A stretch of DNA of 64,000 bases from Thermomicrobiales bacterium (GTDB lineage Bacteria > Chloroflexota > Chloroflexia > Thermomicrobiales > UBA6265): NCBI GenBank assembly GCA_041390825.1, contig JAWKPF010000006.1:1-64000 (forward strand). The letters are read 5' to 3'. A program made the position numbers and the translations under genes. Of this stretch, positions 34,459 to 44,283 are shown piece by piece. Below the pieces are notes generated by a model. The model saw only the letters and a list, made by a program, of their open reading frames with translations, was not told the DNA's origin and made no database searches. Positions within the stretch are counted from its first letter, which is position 1. Every line of letters begins with the position of its first letter.

Positions 34459-34730
34459 GGTTGTCCTTTCAATGAACGTTGATCCAGTCGATGTGACCGG
34501 GTCTCGGGTTACTGCGACTCGACGGTGAGTCAAAGTTCGCGCGTGGAACCGGCAGCAAAGCCGGGCGGTCCGGTGCCCTCCTCTCTTGAGATACGTCTTC
34601 GAGAGCAATCTAGCAGTTTCTGGTCAACAGTCACCAGTCGTTGTGTGAGCCGTCATGATACCAGCCGCGTTCGCCGCGTGGACCGGTACGCCCTGATTGG
34701 TGTCCATGCGGACGAAGGAGACGCTTGGCA
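34459..34730 (-). promoter_or_regulatory. Leader/promoter region of binding-protein copy 2
   Basis: Homologous to 32343-32620. The core, 34604-34665, keeps the CTGGT...ACCAG inverted repeat and TCATGATACCAGC. The 335-bp gap 34459-34793 has no gene. Confidence 0.5.
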
Positions 34731-34793
34731 CGCGGGAGGCAGCAGGCAGGTCGATCCTTCCTCCGTTCCACCGCTTATACGACTCGATCGGTC

Positions 34794-36425
34794 CTACGGC
34801 TCGATGTTCAGCACTCGATTCAGGACGTTCTTCGTGATTTGTGACGTGAACTCGTCCACGAGCAATGACGCTGGCCAGGTGATGGAGCCAACCGAGAAGA
34901 CGGACCCTCCGGAGGGGGTGTCGTACTGCACGATCTCGGCGCCGCCGTCATCCGGGTTGAGCCCTTTGGCCAGGAGGCGCGCTGCGACCGGCGAGGAGCC
35001 GCTCATCTTGTCCGTTTCATGGCCGGAAGCGCCGCCCCAACAGCGTTCCTGCAACCCGTTGCGGCCGAAGATGTCGCCGTCCCGGAGACCCGTGCCTTCG
35101 TAAATCCAGTGATCGGTGTCGACTGCCCGGTACGGAGCGGCGGTCATGATGCCCGACTCGGTGGTGACTACGCCCAACAACTCGGCTTCGCTCCGGTAGC
35201 GCCGGTGCATGCGGCTCTCGATGAAAACACCGGTGTCGGGATCGGTGTACCCCATATCGCCGCCGGAGGTCGGCATGTAGTTGTAGAACTTCAGCGCCGC
35301 GCCGTCGGCCAGGAACTCGACCTCGCAGTTGAGCCCATTGCCACCCAGGTAGAGGAAGTTCCCGCCCTCGTTCTTGACCCATTCGTCGATGCGGCGGTAC
35401 TGCTCCCGTGACCAGTACTCCGGATGCACACTGGCGATCGCGGCCCGGTGTCCTGTCAGTTGGAGCTCACCGGTGTGCAGCTGATGATCGCTGTATACGT
35501 CGTAGCCGTACCCTTCCCGTTCCAGCCAGGCCAGCAAGCGCCACTCTGCCGGAGCAAGATGACACCCCTGCCGCCCCACGATTGGATCGGTGGCCTGGGT
35601 TCCCTCGGGAATGCTGTTGGCCGGGTTCGGACGCTCGAAATGAACGGGAGGATAGGCGTCGTCGGGAAAGCTCCACTCGCCAAACGTATCGATCGAGGAA
35701 TAGCGGAGCATGTCTTGCCGCGCATTGACCGCGGGGGCTAGAGGCATGCCTGCCGAGTTGACGTAGTTGCTACGGCCGCCAAAGTTGTTGTAGGCATTCC
35801 AGGTATTGGTCGACAGGATGACCGCAATCGGGTTCGACGGCGCGGCGGGCGCGACGATCCAGGGAAAGGAAAAGAACCGGCCGGTGTTGCTCTTCGCTTC
35901 CAGATAGTAGAGTCCTGAACGCTCCGGCCCGGTGACGAACTGGGTCAGATGCGGGTTGCCATACCCGGTCTTGTTCCACCGAACGCCCGTTTGCACGTAG
36001 TCGCCATCTGGGGTGATTTGCATGACCGCCCGGGGACCGTGCTCGTCGAACCAACCGAGCTTGGCGATGAACTCCTTCTCCAGCCCGTAGCGCCAGAGGC
36101 TGAGTTGGTAGGGTTCGTGGGAATGAACGCGAAACTCAGAACGCTCTCCGGTCTTGACCCAATTCGGCCAGACATAGCCAAGCAGGCAATCGGAGAGCAA
36201 GCGAAACTGATAGGGCTCAGCCAGCGGCAGATCGAGGGTGACACTCTTCGAGCCAAACCCAGGCTTGACCAAGCTGAAGCGATGGCGGCCCGCGCCCAGA
36301 TCGGCATACACCCCGCCACGCGGGGTGGAACGGATCACCTCGATCAGCTCGCCGTCCTGGTCGATCTCGATCGCCACATCGCTCTGGGCCACATAGTTCT
36401 CGTCGCTCACGTATCCGATCAGCAC
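34794..36425 (-). CDS. N,N-dimethylformamidase large-subunit-like protein
   Basis: Start set at GTG 36425 (VLIGYVSDENYVAQ) because GGAGAGA lies just upstream; the frame is open further but basic and unlike the family. The 543-residue protein has an N-terminal beta-sandwich (about 1-140) and a C-terminal alpha/beta domain. The C-terminal blocks are STNTWNAYNNFGGRSNY (about 200-216), SDHQLHTG, VHPEYWSREQY and GGNFLYLGGNGLNCEV, as in the large subunit of dimethylformamidase and its many uncharacterised relatives. The enzyme hydrolyses formamides using mononuclear iron. No separate small-subunit gene is seen. It opens the minus-strand uptake/amide cluster. Confidence 0.8.
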   Translation of the reverse strand: MLIGYVSDENYVAQSDVAIEIDQDGELIEVIRSTPRGGVYADLGAGRHRFSLVKPGFGSKSVTLDLPLAEPYQFRLLSDCLLGYVWPNWVKTGERSEFRVHSHEPYQLSLWRYGLEKEFIAKLGWFDEHGPRAVMQITPDGDYVQTGVRWNKTGYGNPHLTQFVTGPERSGLYYLEAKSNTGRFFSFPWIVAPAAPSNPIAVILSTNTWNAYNNFGGRSNYVNSAGMPLAPAVNARQDMLRYSSIDTFGEWSFPDDAYPPVHFERPNPANSIPEGTQATDPIVGRQGCHLAPAEWRLLAWLEREGYGYDVYSDHQLHTGELQLTGHRAAIASVHPEYWSREQYRRIDEWVKNEGGNFLYLGGNGLNCEVEFLADGAALKFYNYMPTSGGDMGYTDPDTGVFIESRMHRRYRSEAELLGVVTTESGIMTAAPYRAVDTDHWIYEGTGLRDGDIFGRNGLQERCWGGASGHETDKMSGSSPVAARLLAKGLNPDDGGAEIVQYDTPSGGSVFSVGSITWPASLLVDEFTSQITKNVLNRVLNIEP

Positions 36426-36652
36426 CGCGTTTCTCTCCGCTCCTCGATGTGAACTCCTGCCGGGCGTTGCTCTCGCCGCGCGCAGGGTATCGGAAACGGG
36501 GATATCTCGCAGGCGACGCGCGGCGCACGAGATGCGCCCTCTACCCGGGCTCCTGCGTACCAATGCAAAGGGCGTCCTGCGCACGCTCGCCGGGTGATAC
36601 CAGCCCCGTGCGTTCCCCCACCCGACGCCCTGCCGTATTCAGTCCCGATCGA

Positions 36653-38647
36653 TCAGCCGCTGGGAACGTCCAGAATGTCCGTCGGGAAGATCCACCAATT
36701 GCTATAGAGAACCGTACGCCCGGCGACCGAGTATCCCTGGAAGAACCCTGTCCCGATGTAGATATCGCCTCGATTCGTGATCGTCGACAGATCGAACTGC
36801 GGCAACAGCACCCCATTGATGGCGATCGTGCCGGTACCGCCCTGCACCAGGAGCTCGATGGTGTTCGATGCGCCAGGAGCGATATCGAATCCGGTGGCAG
36901 CGCCCGTGGCATACGGGTCCTGTCCAGGAATGAGCATGTACCAGGTTCCGGTCGAGTCGATCACGAAACGCACGCCGCCTTCGGAATCGCGGTCGTCTCG
37001 GAATCCGATGCCGATATCGCTCGGAGTCGTGAGATCGGTCGGGTTGGTAAGGGTCACGATGGTGTAGAAGTCGCTGACATTGATGCCGGCCGTAACCCAC
37101 ATATACCCCGCTGGGTCTTGCGATATCGTATCGGCGTACTCACCACCGAGCGGCGGGTGGAGCATCGCAGCCGCGCGCGCCTGATCGAACGACGCGGCAA
37201 CGCTATCAGTTCCCTGAAGCGGGGGCACGATCGGCGCGGAAGTCGTTATCGGAGCGGTTGTGGGCACCGTTGTATCCACCGGCGGCTCGGTCGCCACGGC
37301 GATGGCATCTTCCGCCACCGGAACCATTCCCGACGAGAGATCCCAAACGGCGAAATCCGAGGTCGACATCGCCAACGGATCGGCGACGCCAACGTTGCCC
37401 GAATCGAGAAACCCGATCTCCGATTGGACGTCACCAGCGATCGGTGTCCCGCCGAGCGGAATGACCGCACCCACATCGTACGTGTTCCCGCTCAGGATGG
37501 CAGTGCCCTGATAGACCGTCAGGCCGAGGAAATTCGTCGCTCCCGGCGTGGGGTCGACCGAACCCGCTGGCAGTTCGCCAGACTGCAATTGCTGATAGTC
37601 GCCGCTCGCGGAGTCATAGCCGTATCCCCAGGTGGCAGTTCCGTTGCCATGATCCTGGAGATAGATGTCATAGCAATTCCCAGCGGAATCGGTCCAGAAG
37701 CAGTAGCCGACCAGATACGTCGTTCCCGCGGGCAGGGCCGGAGTCGTGTAGTAAATCTCGGCATAGAAGTCGGCCAGTTGCACGCCCGCTGGCAGTTTGG
37801 CCAACCCGTCGAGATCGACGTCTGCATCGCCGCCCAAACCCGAAACCACTGGGGCGCTCTCCAACGAGACCGTGAAGGCATCAGAAAGCGCGCCGGCCGC
37901 ATCGACGGCCGGATCCCGCATCGGGGTGGATTGACCGGTGGTCGCGCCAACGGCGGTCGGTTCCCAGACCGGGGTTTCCGGACCGAGTTCCAGATTGCCA
38001 TTGTCGGTCACGGTCAGGTTGTCGAACGCCACCTTGAGACCATCGGTCTCCTGCCCATTCGCGCCCAAACCGATGAAGGGGAGTCCCACGGCATACGTCG
38101 CATCGAATGCGCTCGCCACGGGCTGCCCGTTGACGATGCCGGTGATGATGCCGGTCCAGCAATCGATTCCGATCTGATACATCGTGTTGGCGGGCGCGAT
38201 CAACGACGGGTCGACCGACTGGGCGATATTGGTGTCCCCGGTGGAGTCCCGCCGCCAGATGATGATTTCCCCGGTGGCTGGCAGATAGCCAAAGTAGTAC
38301 CCCTCGCCGGCATCGGTGCGGCGACAGCCGGCAATGACGTATTTATTGGCCGGATCGCCCTCGATGAACGCATCGACCGTCAGGCGCGAACTCGCCATCT
38401 CGGGGAGATTCAGTATCGAAGTGATGTCGCCTCGAAACGAGGGCTGCTGAACATCGACGACGAACTGACTGTTCTGGTAGGTAAAGCTGACCGTGGGGTC
38501 GAACGTTTCGGTGCTCAACAGCCCGGTTTCCGCCGAGTCCATGGTATCGGTGTAGACCGTGCCTTGAGCCAAGCCAACATCTGGCAGGGGGAACCCTGCT
38601 CCAATCAGTACGAGCAGCAACACGATGACCGAACGGATTCTGCGCAT
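36653..38647 (-). CDS. Secreted repeat-domain protein, paralogue 1
   Basis: Start at ATG 38647 with GGAGG. The 664-residue protein has a signal peptide (VIVLLLVLIGAGFPLP, cleavage near LAQG). Three copies of a concanavalin/LamG-like beta domain follow, with block signatures VYTDTMDSAETGLL, NLPEMASSRLTVDAF and GLKVAFDNLTVTD (copy 1), a middle variant, and TNPTDLTTPSDIGIGFRDD with YIGTGFFQGYSVAGRTV (copy 3). Linkers are Pro/Thr/Val-rich. The fold suggests binding of sugars or surface polymers; no catalytic residues are evident. Intact. Confidence 0.7.
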   Translation of the reverse strand: MRRIRSVIVLLLVLIGAGFPLPDVGLAQGTVYTDTMDSAETGLLSTETFDPTVSFTYQNSQFVVDVQQPSFRGDITSILNLPEMASSRLTVDAFIEGDPANKYVIAGCRRTDAGEGYYFGYLPATGEIIIWRRDSTGDTNIAQSVDPSLIAPANTMYQIGIDCWTGIITGIVNGQPVASAFDATYAVGLPFIGLGANGQETDGLKVAFDNLTVTDNGNLELGPETPVWEPTAVGATTGQSTPMRDPAVDAAGALSDAFTVSLESAPVVSGLGGDADVDLDGLAKLPAGVQLADFYAEIYYTTPALPAGTTYLVGYCFWTDSAGNCYDIYLQDHGNGTATWGYGYDSASGDYQQLQSGELPAGSVDPTPGATNFLGLTVYQGTAILSGNTYDVGAVIPLGGTPIAGDVQSEIGFLDSGNVGVADPLAMSTSDFAVWDLSSGMVPVAEDAIAVATEPPVDTTVPTTAPITTSAPIVPPLQGTDSVAASFDQARAAAMLHPPLGGEYADTISQDPAGYMWVTAGINVSDFYTIVTLTNPTDLTTPSDIGIGFRDDRDSEGGVRFVIDSTGTWYMLIPGQDPYATGAATGFDIAPGASNTIELLVQGGTGTIAINGVLLPQFDLSTITNRGDIYIGTGFFQGYSVAGRTVLYSNWWIFPTDILDVPSG

Positions 38648-38765
38648 GAGGACCTCCGTCTTCTGTCGCACCCTATATTGACTTGTTATGTCGCCCCAGT
38701 ATACGGAGTTTCGAGCCGTTGGAAAAGCCTCAAACGTTCGGTCGGCCACGCCGGCAAAACGAAAC

Positions 38766-38792
38766 GTACGGGCAGTCGATGACCGCCCGTAC
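38766..38792 (-). terminator. Rho-independent terminator of secreted paralogue 2
   Basis: Perfect 8-bp stem GTACGGGC / GCCCGTAC with an 11-nt loop, followed on the minus strand by GTTTCGTTTT. Confidence 0.8.
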
Positions 38793-38828
38793 CCCGAAAG
38801 AGATTGCCCTGAGATATGTCGTGGATTG

Positions 38829-40952
38829 CTACGCCGTCATCGGGAAGACCCAATAATCCGCGTACGGCACTTGTCGGCCGGCCACGGAGTCGCCCTGGAA
38901 GAATCCGGTGCCGATGTACACATCTCCCGGCGCGGCCGCGCTGGAGAGATCGGCTTGTGGCAAGACGACCCCATTGACCGCGATCAAGCCCGCGCCGCCC
39001 TGAGCAAGCACTTCGATGGTATTCGTCGCTCCCGCGGCCGCGTCGAAGTTCGTCACGACGCCACTGGCGATAGTCGTCACGTTCGGGACGAAGAGATACC
39101 ACTCACCGGTGGACAAGACGACGAAGCGCAGACCGGACTCGGTCCCTGCGGATGCCCGGAACCCGATTCCGACATCGAACGGCGTGGCGACATCACCCGG
39201 ATTGGTGAACGTGACAAGCGCATAGAAATCGCCAGCGCTGATGCCGCTCGAGTTCCAGGTGTAGCCCGTCGCTTCCTGGGTCAAGACGCCCGAATTGCCG
39301 CCGACCAGCGGCGCGTTCGCAATTGCCGTGGTGCGGCCCCGGTCGAAGATCACGCTCTGGACATCGGTGGATTGCAGCGGCGGCAACGTCGGAGCCACCG
39401 CATTCGTGCGAGGCGTCGGTTGCACGATCACGGTCGGCGCTATTGTCGGGAGCGAGGCCACCGTCGGGCTTGGCGGAGCGATGGTGGGGAGGGATGCGCT
39501 GGTCGCGGTTGGCAATGCCGCGCTGGGGGTGTCGGTGGCAACCGGACCAACGCTCGGCACCTGACCCGAGCTCAGATCCCAGACAGCAAAGAAGGAGACA
39601 TCCATTGGCAAGGTGTTCACAGTGGACGGCGCGGCGCTCGCCTGTTGGATGAAGCCGACTTCCGCTTTGACATCGCCGATCACTGGTGTGCCCTGCAACG
39701 GAATAACCGCCGCAACCGTGAAGGTGTTTCCACTCAGGATCGCGAGCCCCTTGTAGACCGTGATGCTGAGGAAGTTGTCCGCGCCCGGAGTGGGATCGAT
39801 GGTCCCCGCGGTGACATCGCCGGTCTGGATTGTGTCGTAGCCCTGGCCGGCCACGTCATACCCATATCCCCACCGGGAAATACCGGTGCCGTCATCCTGC
39901 ACGTAGATGTCGTAGCAGTTTCCGGCTGGATCGACCCAGAAACAGAATCCGACCAGGTAATAGGTGCCGGCTGGCACCTGGGGCGTGGTGAAGTGAAGCT
40001 CGGCATAAAATTCCGCCACCTGCACACCGGCCGGCAGCGTGCGCACGTTGTCGATCGTCACCTCGGCCGAGCCACCGAGATCGGCAACGAGTGGCTGGGC
40101 ATAGAGCGAGACGTTGAACGCATCCGCCAGGGTAGCTGCAGGATCGATGTTGGGGTCGCGCATCTGGGTGGTGGCGCCGGTGCTCGCTTCCGTCGGCGCC
40201 AGTGGAGCCGTGGTCGGAACCGCCAACGTCGGCGCTGCCGCTGTGGGCGCGGCCAGTGTGGGCGCTGCTGGAATGGCAGTTGGCTGAAGGTTGCTTCCTC
40301 CGGAGAGATCCGTGACCGTCAAATTGTCGAATCCGACGGCCAGCCCGTCGATCTCATCTCCGCTGGCGCCCGCGCCGATGTACACCCTCCCACTCGCGTA
40401 GGTGCTGTCGGTGGCCGTGAGCGCCGCAGTGCCATTGATCAGGGCTGTAATGACGTTGCCGGTGCAATCGATTCCGATCTGGTTGTTGGCATTGCCAGCA
40501 TTTACCAGCGCTGGGTCCTGCAATCGCTGCAACACCACATCGTCATCTGGATCGGCACGGAAAAGAATCGCCAGACCGCTGACGGGCGCGACGCCGAGCA
40601 TGTAACCATCGCTGGTATCGTTCGCGCGGCAACCGACGAGGACGTACTTGTTGTTGGTGTCGCCGCCGAGCGCGACGTCGACCGTCACGCGCACATCGCT
40701 CATTTCAGGAACGCCGATGAACGAAACCAGTTCGCCCTGGAATGACGGATCGCTGGCCTGCACCAGGAACTGGCCGTCCTGGTAGGAGTAGGTCACTCCG
40801 GGGGTCGATGACGCGGTGCCAAGCAACCCGGTTTCTGCCGAGTCCATGGTGTCGGTGTAGACCTGCCCCTGCGCCCTTGCCGGGGAAACCGTCTGCAATC
40901 CGGCAAGCGCGAGCAACAGCACTGCCAATACGAATCTCGATAGCCGTCGCAT
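38829..40952 (-). CDS. Secreted repeat-domain protein, paralogue 2
   Basis: A 707-residue protein with signal peptide VLAVLLLALAGLQTVSPARA and AGGAGA ahead of the ATG. It has the same three-domain plan as the preceding paralogue: QVYTDTMDSAETGLLG, DGLAVGFDNLTVTDL, a middle domain with GTYYLVGFCFWVDPAGNCYD, then FTNPGDVATPFDVGIGFR and VYIGTGFFQGDSVAGRQV. The linkers are repeats of Ala-Ala-Pro-Thr type (IPAAPTLAAPTAAAPT, then a second at about 490-570). Such stalks space lectin-like domains from the cell. Intact. Confidence 0.7.
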   Translation of the reverse strand: MRRLSRFVLAVLLLALAGLQTVSPARAQGQVYTDTMDSAETGLLGTASSTPGVTYSYQDGQFLVQASDPSFQGELVSFIGVPEMSDVRVTVDVALGGDTNNKYVLVGCRANDTSDGYMLGVAPVSGLAILFRADPDDDVVLQRLQDPALVNAGNANNQIGIDCTGNVITALINGTAALTATDSTYASGRVYIGAGASGDEIDGLAVGFDNLTVTDLSGGSNLQPTAIPAAPTLAAPTAAAPTLAVPTTAPLAPTEASTGATTQMRDPNIDPAATLADAFNVSLYAQPLVADLGGSAEVTIDNVRTLPAGVQVAEFYAELHFTTPQVPAGTYYLVGFCFWVDPAGNCYDIYVQDDGTGISRWGYGYDVAGQGYDTIQTGDVTAGTIDPTPGADNFLSITVYKGLAILSGNTFTVAAVIPLQGTPVIGDVKAEVGFIQQASAAPSTVNTLPMDVSFFAVWDLSSGQVPSVGPVATDTPSAALPTATSASLPTIAPPSPTVASLPTIAPTVIVQPTPRTNAVAPTLPPLQSTDVQSVIFDRGRTTAIANAPLVGGNSGVLTQEATGYTWNSSGISAGDFYALVTFTNPGDVATPFDVGIGFRASAGTESGLRFVVLSTGEWYLFVPNVTTIASGVVTNFDAAAGATNTIEVLAQGGAGLIAVNGVVLPQADLSSAAAPGDVYIGTGFFQGDSVAGRQVPYADYWVFPMTA

Positions 40953-41080
40953 AGTCGCTTCTCCTATGTCGAACGATCGATCTTTTCAGTTGTCCGGTAT
41001 TGGCAGTATATGGGCAATCGGCGGGTAGCGCACGCGGCGCCGAACCGGCGCTTGCCCATGTCTCGCTGCTGTTGGTTCGC

Positions 41081-41959
41081 CTATTCGAGCCCCAGCAGCT
41101 CCAACGAATTGCGGTGCAGGATGCGTTCGAGCGCATCGAGGGGAACGGGCGGCAGCGCGGTGCCCGCAATCGGATCGTTGACACGCCAAAGCGCATCCAT
41201 CGTTTCCTGCGGCGACGCGATGGGGTAGTCCGAACCGAAGAGCAGCTTGTCCAGCACGGCCCATTCGGTCGCGATGCGCATGGCGTTGTAGTACGACCAG
41301 GGGCGATAGAAATTGGCGGAGATGTCCGCATACACATTCGGATGTTTGCGGATGACGACGTAGCAGTCGGTCTGCCACGGGTGCCCCATATGGGCCAGGA
41401 TCATCTTGAGGTCCGGGAACGCGGTGGCGACACGGTCGATATGCCGCGGATGCGCGAAATCGAGATCGGCAAAGCGCACCGGCGACGTTCCCTGATGAAA
41501 GAGGATCGGCAGCCCAAGTTCCTCGGCACGAGCGAAGACCGCGAACGCCTCCGGTCCGAGCGGATCGAAGTTCTGGTAATTGGGGCCAAGCTTGATACCG
41601 CGCAAGCCGAGGTCATGAACGCCGCGCTCGACCTCATCCAGCGCATTCGGATGGAAGGGATGCACGGTCAGGAAGCCAATGAACTTTTCCGGATACGCCC
41701 GCACGAACGCCGCGGTATCGTCATTCACCCGTGGGGTTTCGTAGATGAGCTGGCCGTCATCGGGCACATCGCCGCGCGGATCGGACGCGATGTTGAAGAC
41801 GATGGCGCGATCGACGCATTCGAGCGCGCGCACATGCTCGTCCCAGGTATGCGCGGTGGAGGCAGATTGATCGGGGCGCCATTTGCTATCGAGTTCGGCG
41901 CCGGTTCGCTCGGGAGCAATCCGATGTCGTGGGGTGTGGTTGTGAACATCGACGATCAT
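41081..41959 (-). CDS. Amidohydrolase family 2 (metal-dependent TIM-barrel hydrolase)
   Basis: A 292-residue intact protein with VDVHNH (3-8), LRGIKLGPNYQNFDP (about 118-132), a buried HQG, ILAHMGHPWQTD (about 185-196) and LLFGSDYPIASP (about 238-249). This is the metal-site set of the amidohydrolase-2 group (aminocarboxymuconate-semialdehyde decarboxylase and related lactonases/decarboxylases). The reaction cannot be chosen from these motifs. The gene interrupts the row of secreted paralogues and has no evident link to them. Confidence 0.82.
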   Translation of the reverse strand: MIVDVHNHTPRHRIAPERTGAELDSKWRPDQSASTAHTWDEHVRALECVDRAIVFNIASDPRGDVPDDGQLIYETPRVNDDTAAFVRAYPEKFIGFLTVHPFHPNALDEVERGVHDLGLRGIKLGPNYQNFDPLGPEAFAVFARAEELGLPILFHQGTSPVRFADLDFAHPRHIDRVATAFPDLKMILAHMGHPWQTDCYVVIRKHPNVYADISANFYRPWSYYNAMRIATEWAVLDKLLFGSDYPIASPQETMDALWRVNDPIAGTALPPVPLDALERILHRNSLELLGLE

Positions 41960-42083
41960 GGTTTTGGGCGCGCTCCTCGGTTCGCAACCGGCGAGTCCGT
42001 CTGCCGGGGGATCGAACTTCTCTGGCCGCTGCAGGCGGTTGCGACAGCATAGCGAACTCGAGAGGTGTGCCGGAGCAACAAGA

Positions 42084-42108
42084 CAGGGCGGCCGGGATGG
42101 CCGCCCTG
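42084..42108 (-). terminator. Terminator of secreted paralogue 3
   Basis: Perfect 10-bp stem CAGGGCGGCC / GGCCGCCCTG with a 5-nt loop and TCTTGTTG tail on the minus strand, about 23 bp past the stop. Confidence 0.75.
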
Positions 42109-42130
42109 CTTCGACTCGCCTTTGCCGTCG

Positions 42131-44244
42131 CTACGGAGCGACTTGGTAGACAGCGAAGTTCTGGAAGGGAACGACCCGCCCGGCAACTGAACTGGAGATG
42201 TACATACCGGCCGCAATATAGACATCGCCGGCAGCCATATTGGCGGAAAGATCGACCTGTTGCAGCGCCTGGCCATTGAACGCGATCATGCCGACCGCAC
42301 CCTGGGCGATGAACTCAATGGTGTTCGTGCCGCCAGGAGCGGTGTTGAAGGTCGTGACGTTGCCTTCCGCCACAACCGTCCCGGTTCCGATCGTCACCAC
42401 CCAGGAACCGTCCGAGCGGACAACGAACCGATACTCGGTGTCGTCGGCCCGGTCACGGACGCCCATCCCGATATCCCAGTTGACCGACATGTCGGTTGGA
42501 TTGACGAACGTTGCAGTGGCATAGACGTCGAGCAGCGAGACGCCGGCCAGTTGCACATTGAAGCTGTCCCCAAGTTGGGTCAACGTTCCGCTCGGCACCC
42601 CGGCCACCGGCTGAACTGCGAGCGCCGCCGCGCGCTCGGTCTCGAACGCCTGCTGCAACACAATGTTGCCAGTCGAGCCCGTGGTTGCTGGCAGCGTGGG
42701 CTGAACACCGGCCTGGGTCGGCTGGATGGGAGCCTGCGTCGGCTGCAACGGAGCCTGGGTCGGTTGCAACGGAGCCTGGGTCGGTTGCAACGGAGCCTGA
42801 GTTGGCTGGACCGGGGCCGCAGGCGTCTCGGTGGCGCTGAAGATGTCCGGGTAGACCCCAGACGACATATCCCAGATGCCGACCGACGTGATGGTGACGG
42901 GCAGGGTGCGGGTCTCCGTCTCGACCGATGCAATGAAGCTTGCCGACGCCTTGATATCGCCGCCATACGGAGTGCCCGGCACCGGGAAGCTCACATCGGC
43001 TTCATAGGTGTTGGTGCTGAGAATGGCAATGCCCTTGTAAACAACGACGGTCACCTCGTTGACCGCCTCTGGCGCGAGATCGATCGCCCCAGCCGGAAGC
43101 GGGCCGCTGTTCACCAGATCGAACCCGTTCGGGCTCCAGTGGCCCAGGCCCCAGTTCATGTTGGTGCGATTGCTGCTGACGAAGAGATCGTAGCAATTGC
43201 CATTGGCGTCCGCCCAGAAGCAGAACCCGAATGTCCAAAGCCCGGCCGGGTCGGAGGGAGGCGTGATGAAGTCGAGCTCGGCGTAGAAGTCGAGCAGATT
43301 GACACCAGCGGTCAGATATTGTGGGGAACCCGAGCTCAGGTTGCCATTCGCACCGGTCGATTCGTAGGCCACCGGCTGGGCCAGCGTCATGAAGAAGCCT
43401 TCATCCAGTGTGGCGGCCGGATCGATGCTTGGATCCGTGTACGGGACCATTGGGAAATCTTCGGTCGTGCCGGTTGTCCCCGTGGTCGGTTGCACCGGAG
43501 CCTGCGTCGGCTGGAGTGGGGCCTGCGTCGGCTGCAACGGGGCCTGGGTCGGCTGAAGCGGAGCCTGGGTGGGAGCCACAACGCCCGAAACGAGCTCTGT
43601 GATGACCAGATTGTCGAAACCGGTCAGCAGCAGATCGGTGGTCGCGTCGTTCTTGCCGGCGCCAATGAACGGATCGCCAGCGGTATAGGTGGCGTCCTGC
43701 ACCGTGAGCAGCTGCGTGCCGTTGACAAAGCCGGAAATGGTGCTCCCTTCGCACCGAATCTCGATGGTGTTGTTCCCGCTGCCAACCGTGACGACCGAGG
43801 TATTGGTCACACTGGCGATGTTGACGACATCGCTCGGGTCGTATCGCCAAATGTTCGCCAATCCGGTGTCAGGGTGGACCTCGAACATGTACGCGGTGCC
43901 CGCATCATCGAAGCGGCAACCGACAAAGGCGTACTTGCCGGTGAGATCGCCGGCAATCGCGAAATCGACCTTTACGCTGACATCCGGCAATGGTGGGACG
44001 TTGGCAAAGGCCAACAGGTCGCCAGACCATCCTTGCTCCAGGGTCTGAATGATGAACTGGCTGTTCTGGTATCCATAGAGAAAGCGAGCGGGGTCCGGCG
44101 AACCACCGAGCAACCCGGTGGCGGACGAACTACGGTGTCCTGGTAGACCCGACCTTGCGCTGCGATCCCTTGCGCGCCGCCCACCCATGTGATGATCGAT
44201 GCAAGGAGCGCTATCACGAGCGCAGTACGAATCATCCGATGCAT
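42131..44244 (-). CDS. Secreted repeat-domain protein, paralogue 3 (frameshift near its N-terminus)
   Basis: The signal peptide MHRMIRTALVIALLASIITW starts at ATG 44244. The frame slips between about 44118 and 44140, after VYQDTVV, and continues as SSATGLLGGSPDPARFLYGY to the stop at 42131. Otherwise it shows the same plan as the two preceding secreted paralogues: FDNLVITEL, LWTFGFCFWADANGNCYD, FVNPTDMSVNWDIGMGVRD and VYIAAGMYISSSVAGRVV. Its two linkers are perfect PTQAPLQ-type heptads encoded by 21-bp tandem repeats. The slip marks the left edge of the frameshift-rich part of the window. Confidence 0.68.
42714..42820. repeat. 21-bp tandem repeats encoding the heptad PTQAPLQ (distal linker)
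   Basis: About five units of the form GCCTGGGTCGGTTGCAACGGA, several identical, within the linker before the last domain of secreted paralogue 3. Confidence 0.85.
43484..43575. repeat. 21-bp tandem repeats encoding the heptad PTQAPLQ (proximal linker)
   Basis: About four units of the same 21-bp repeat in the linker after the first domain of secreted paralogue 3. The two linkers likely expand and contract by slippage or recombination. Confidence 0.85.
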
Positions 44245-44283
44245 TGCTTCACCTTTCCTTTCAAACAAATAGCGAGAACCTGA

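Noticed and set aside
30834..34482. Large plus-strand frames opposite the two binding-protein genes
   Set aside because: They mirror each other only because the real minus-strand genes are paralogues, and their composition is unlike any protein.
42714..43575. CRISPR-like array from regularly spaced 21-bp units
   Set aside because: Units are contiguous, without spacers, and encode an in-frame PTQAPLQ heptad inside a secreted protein.
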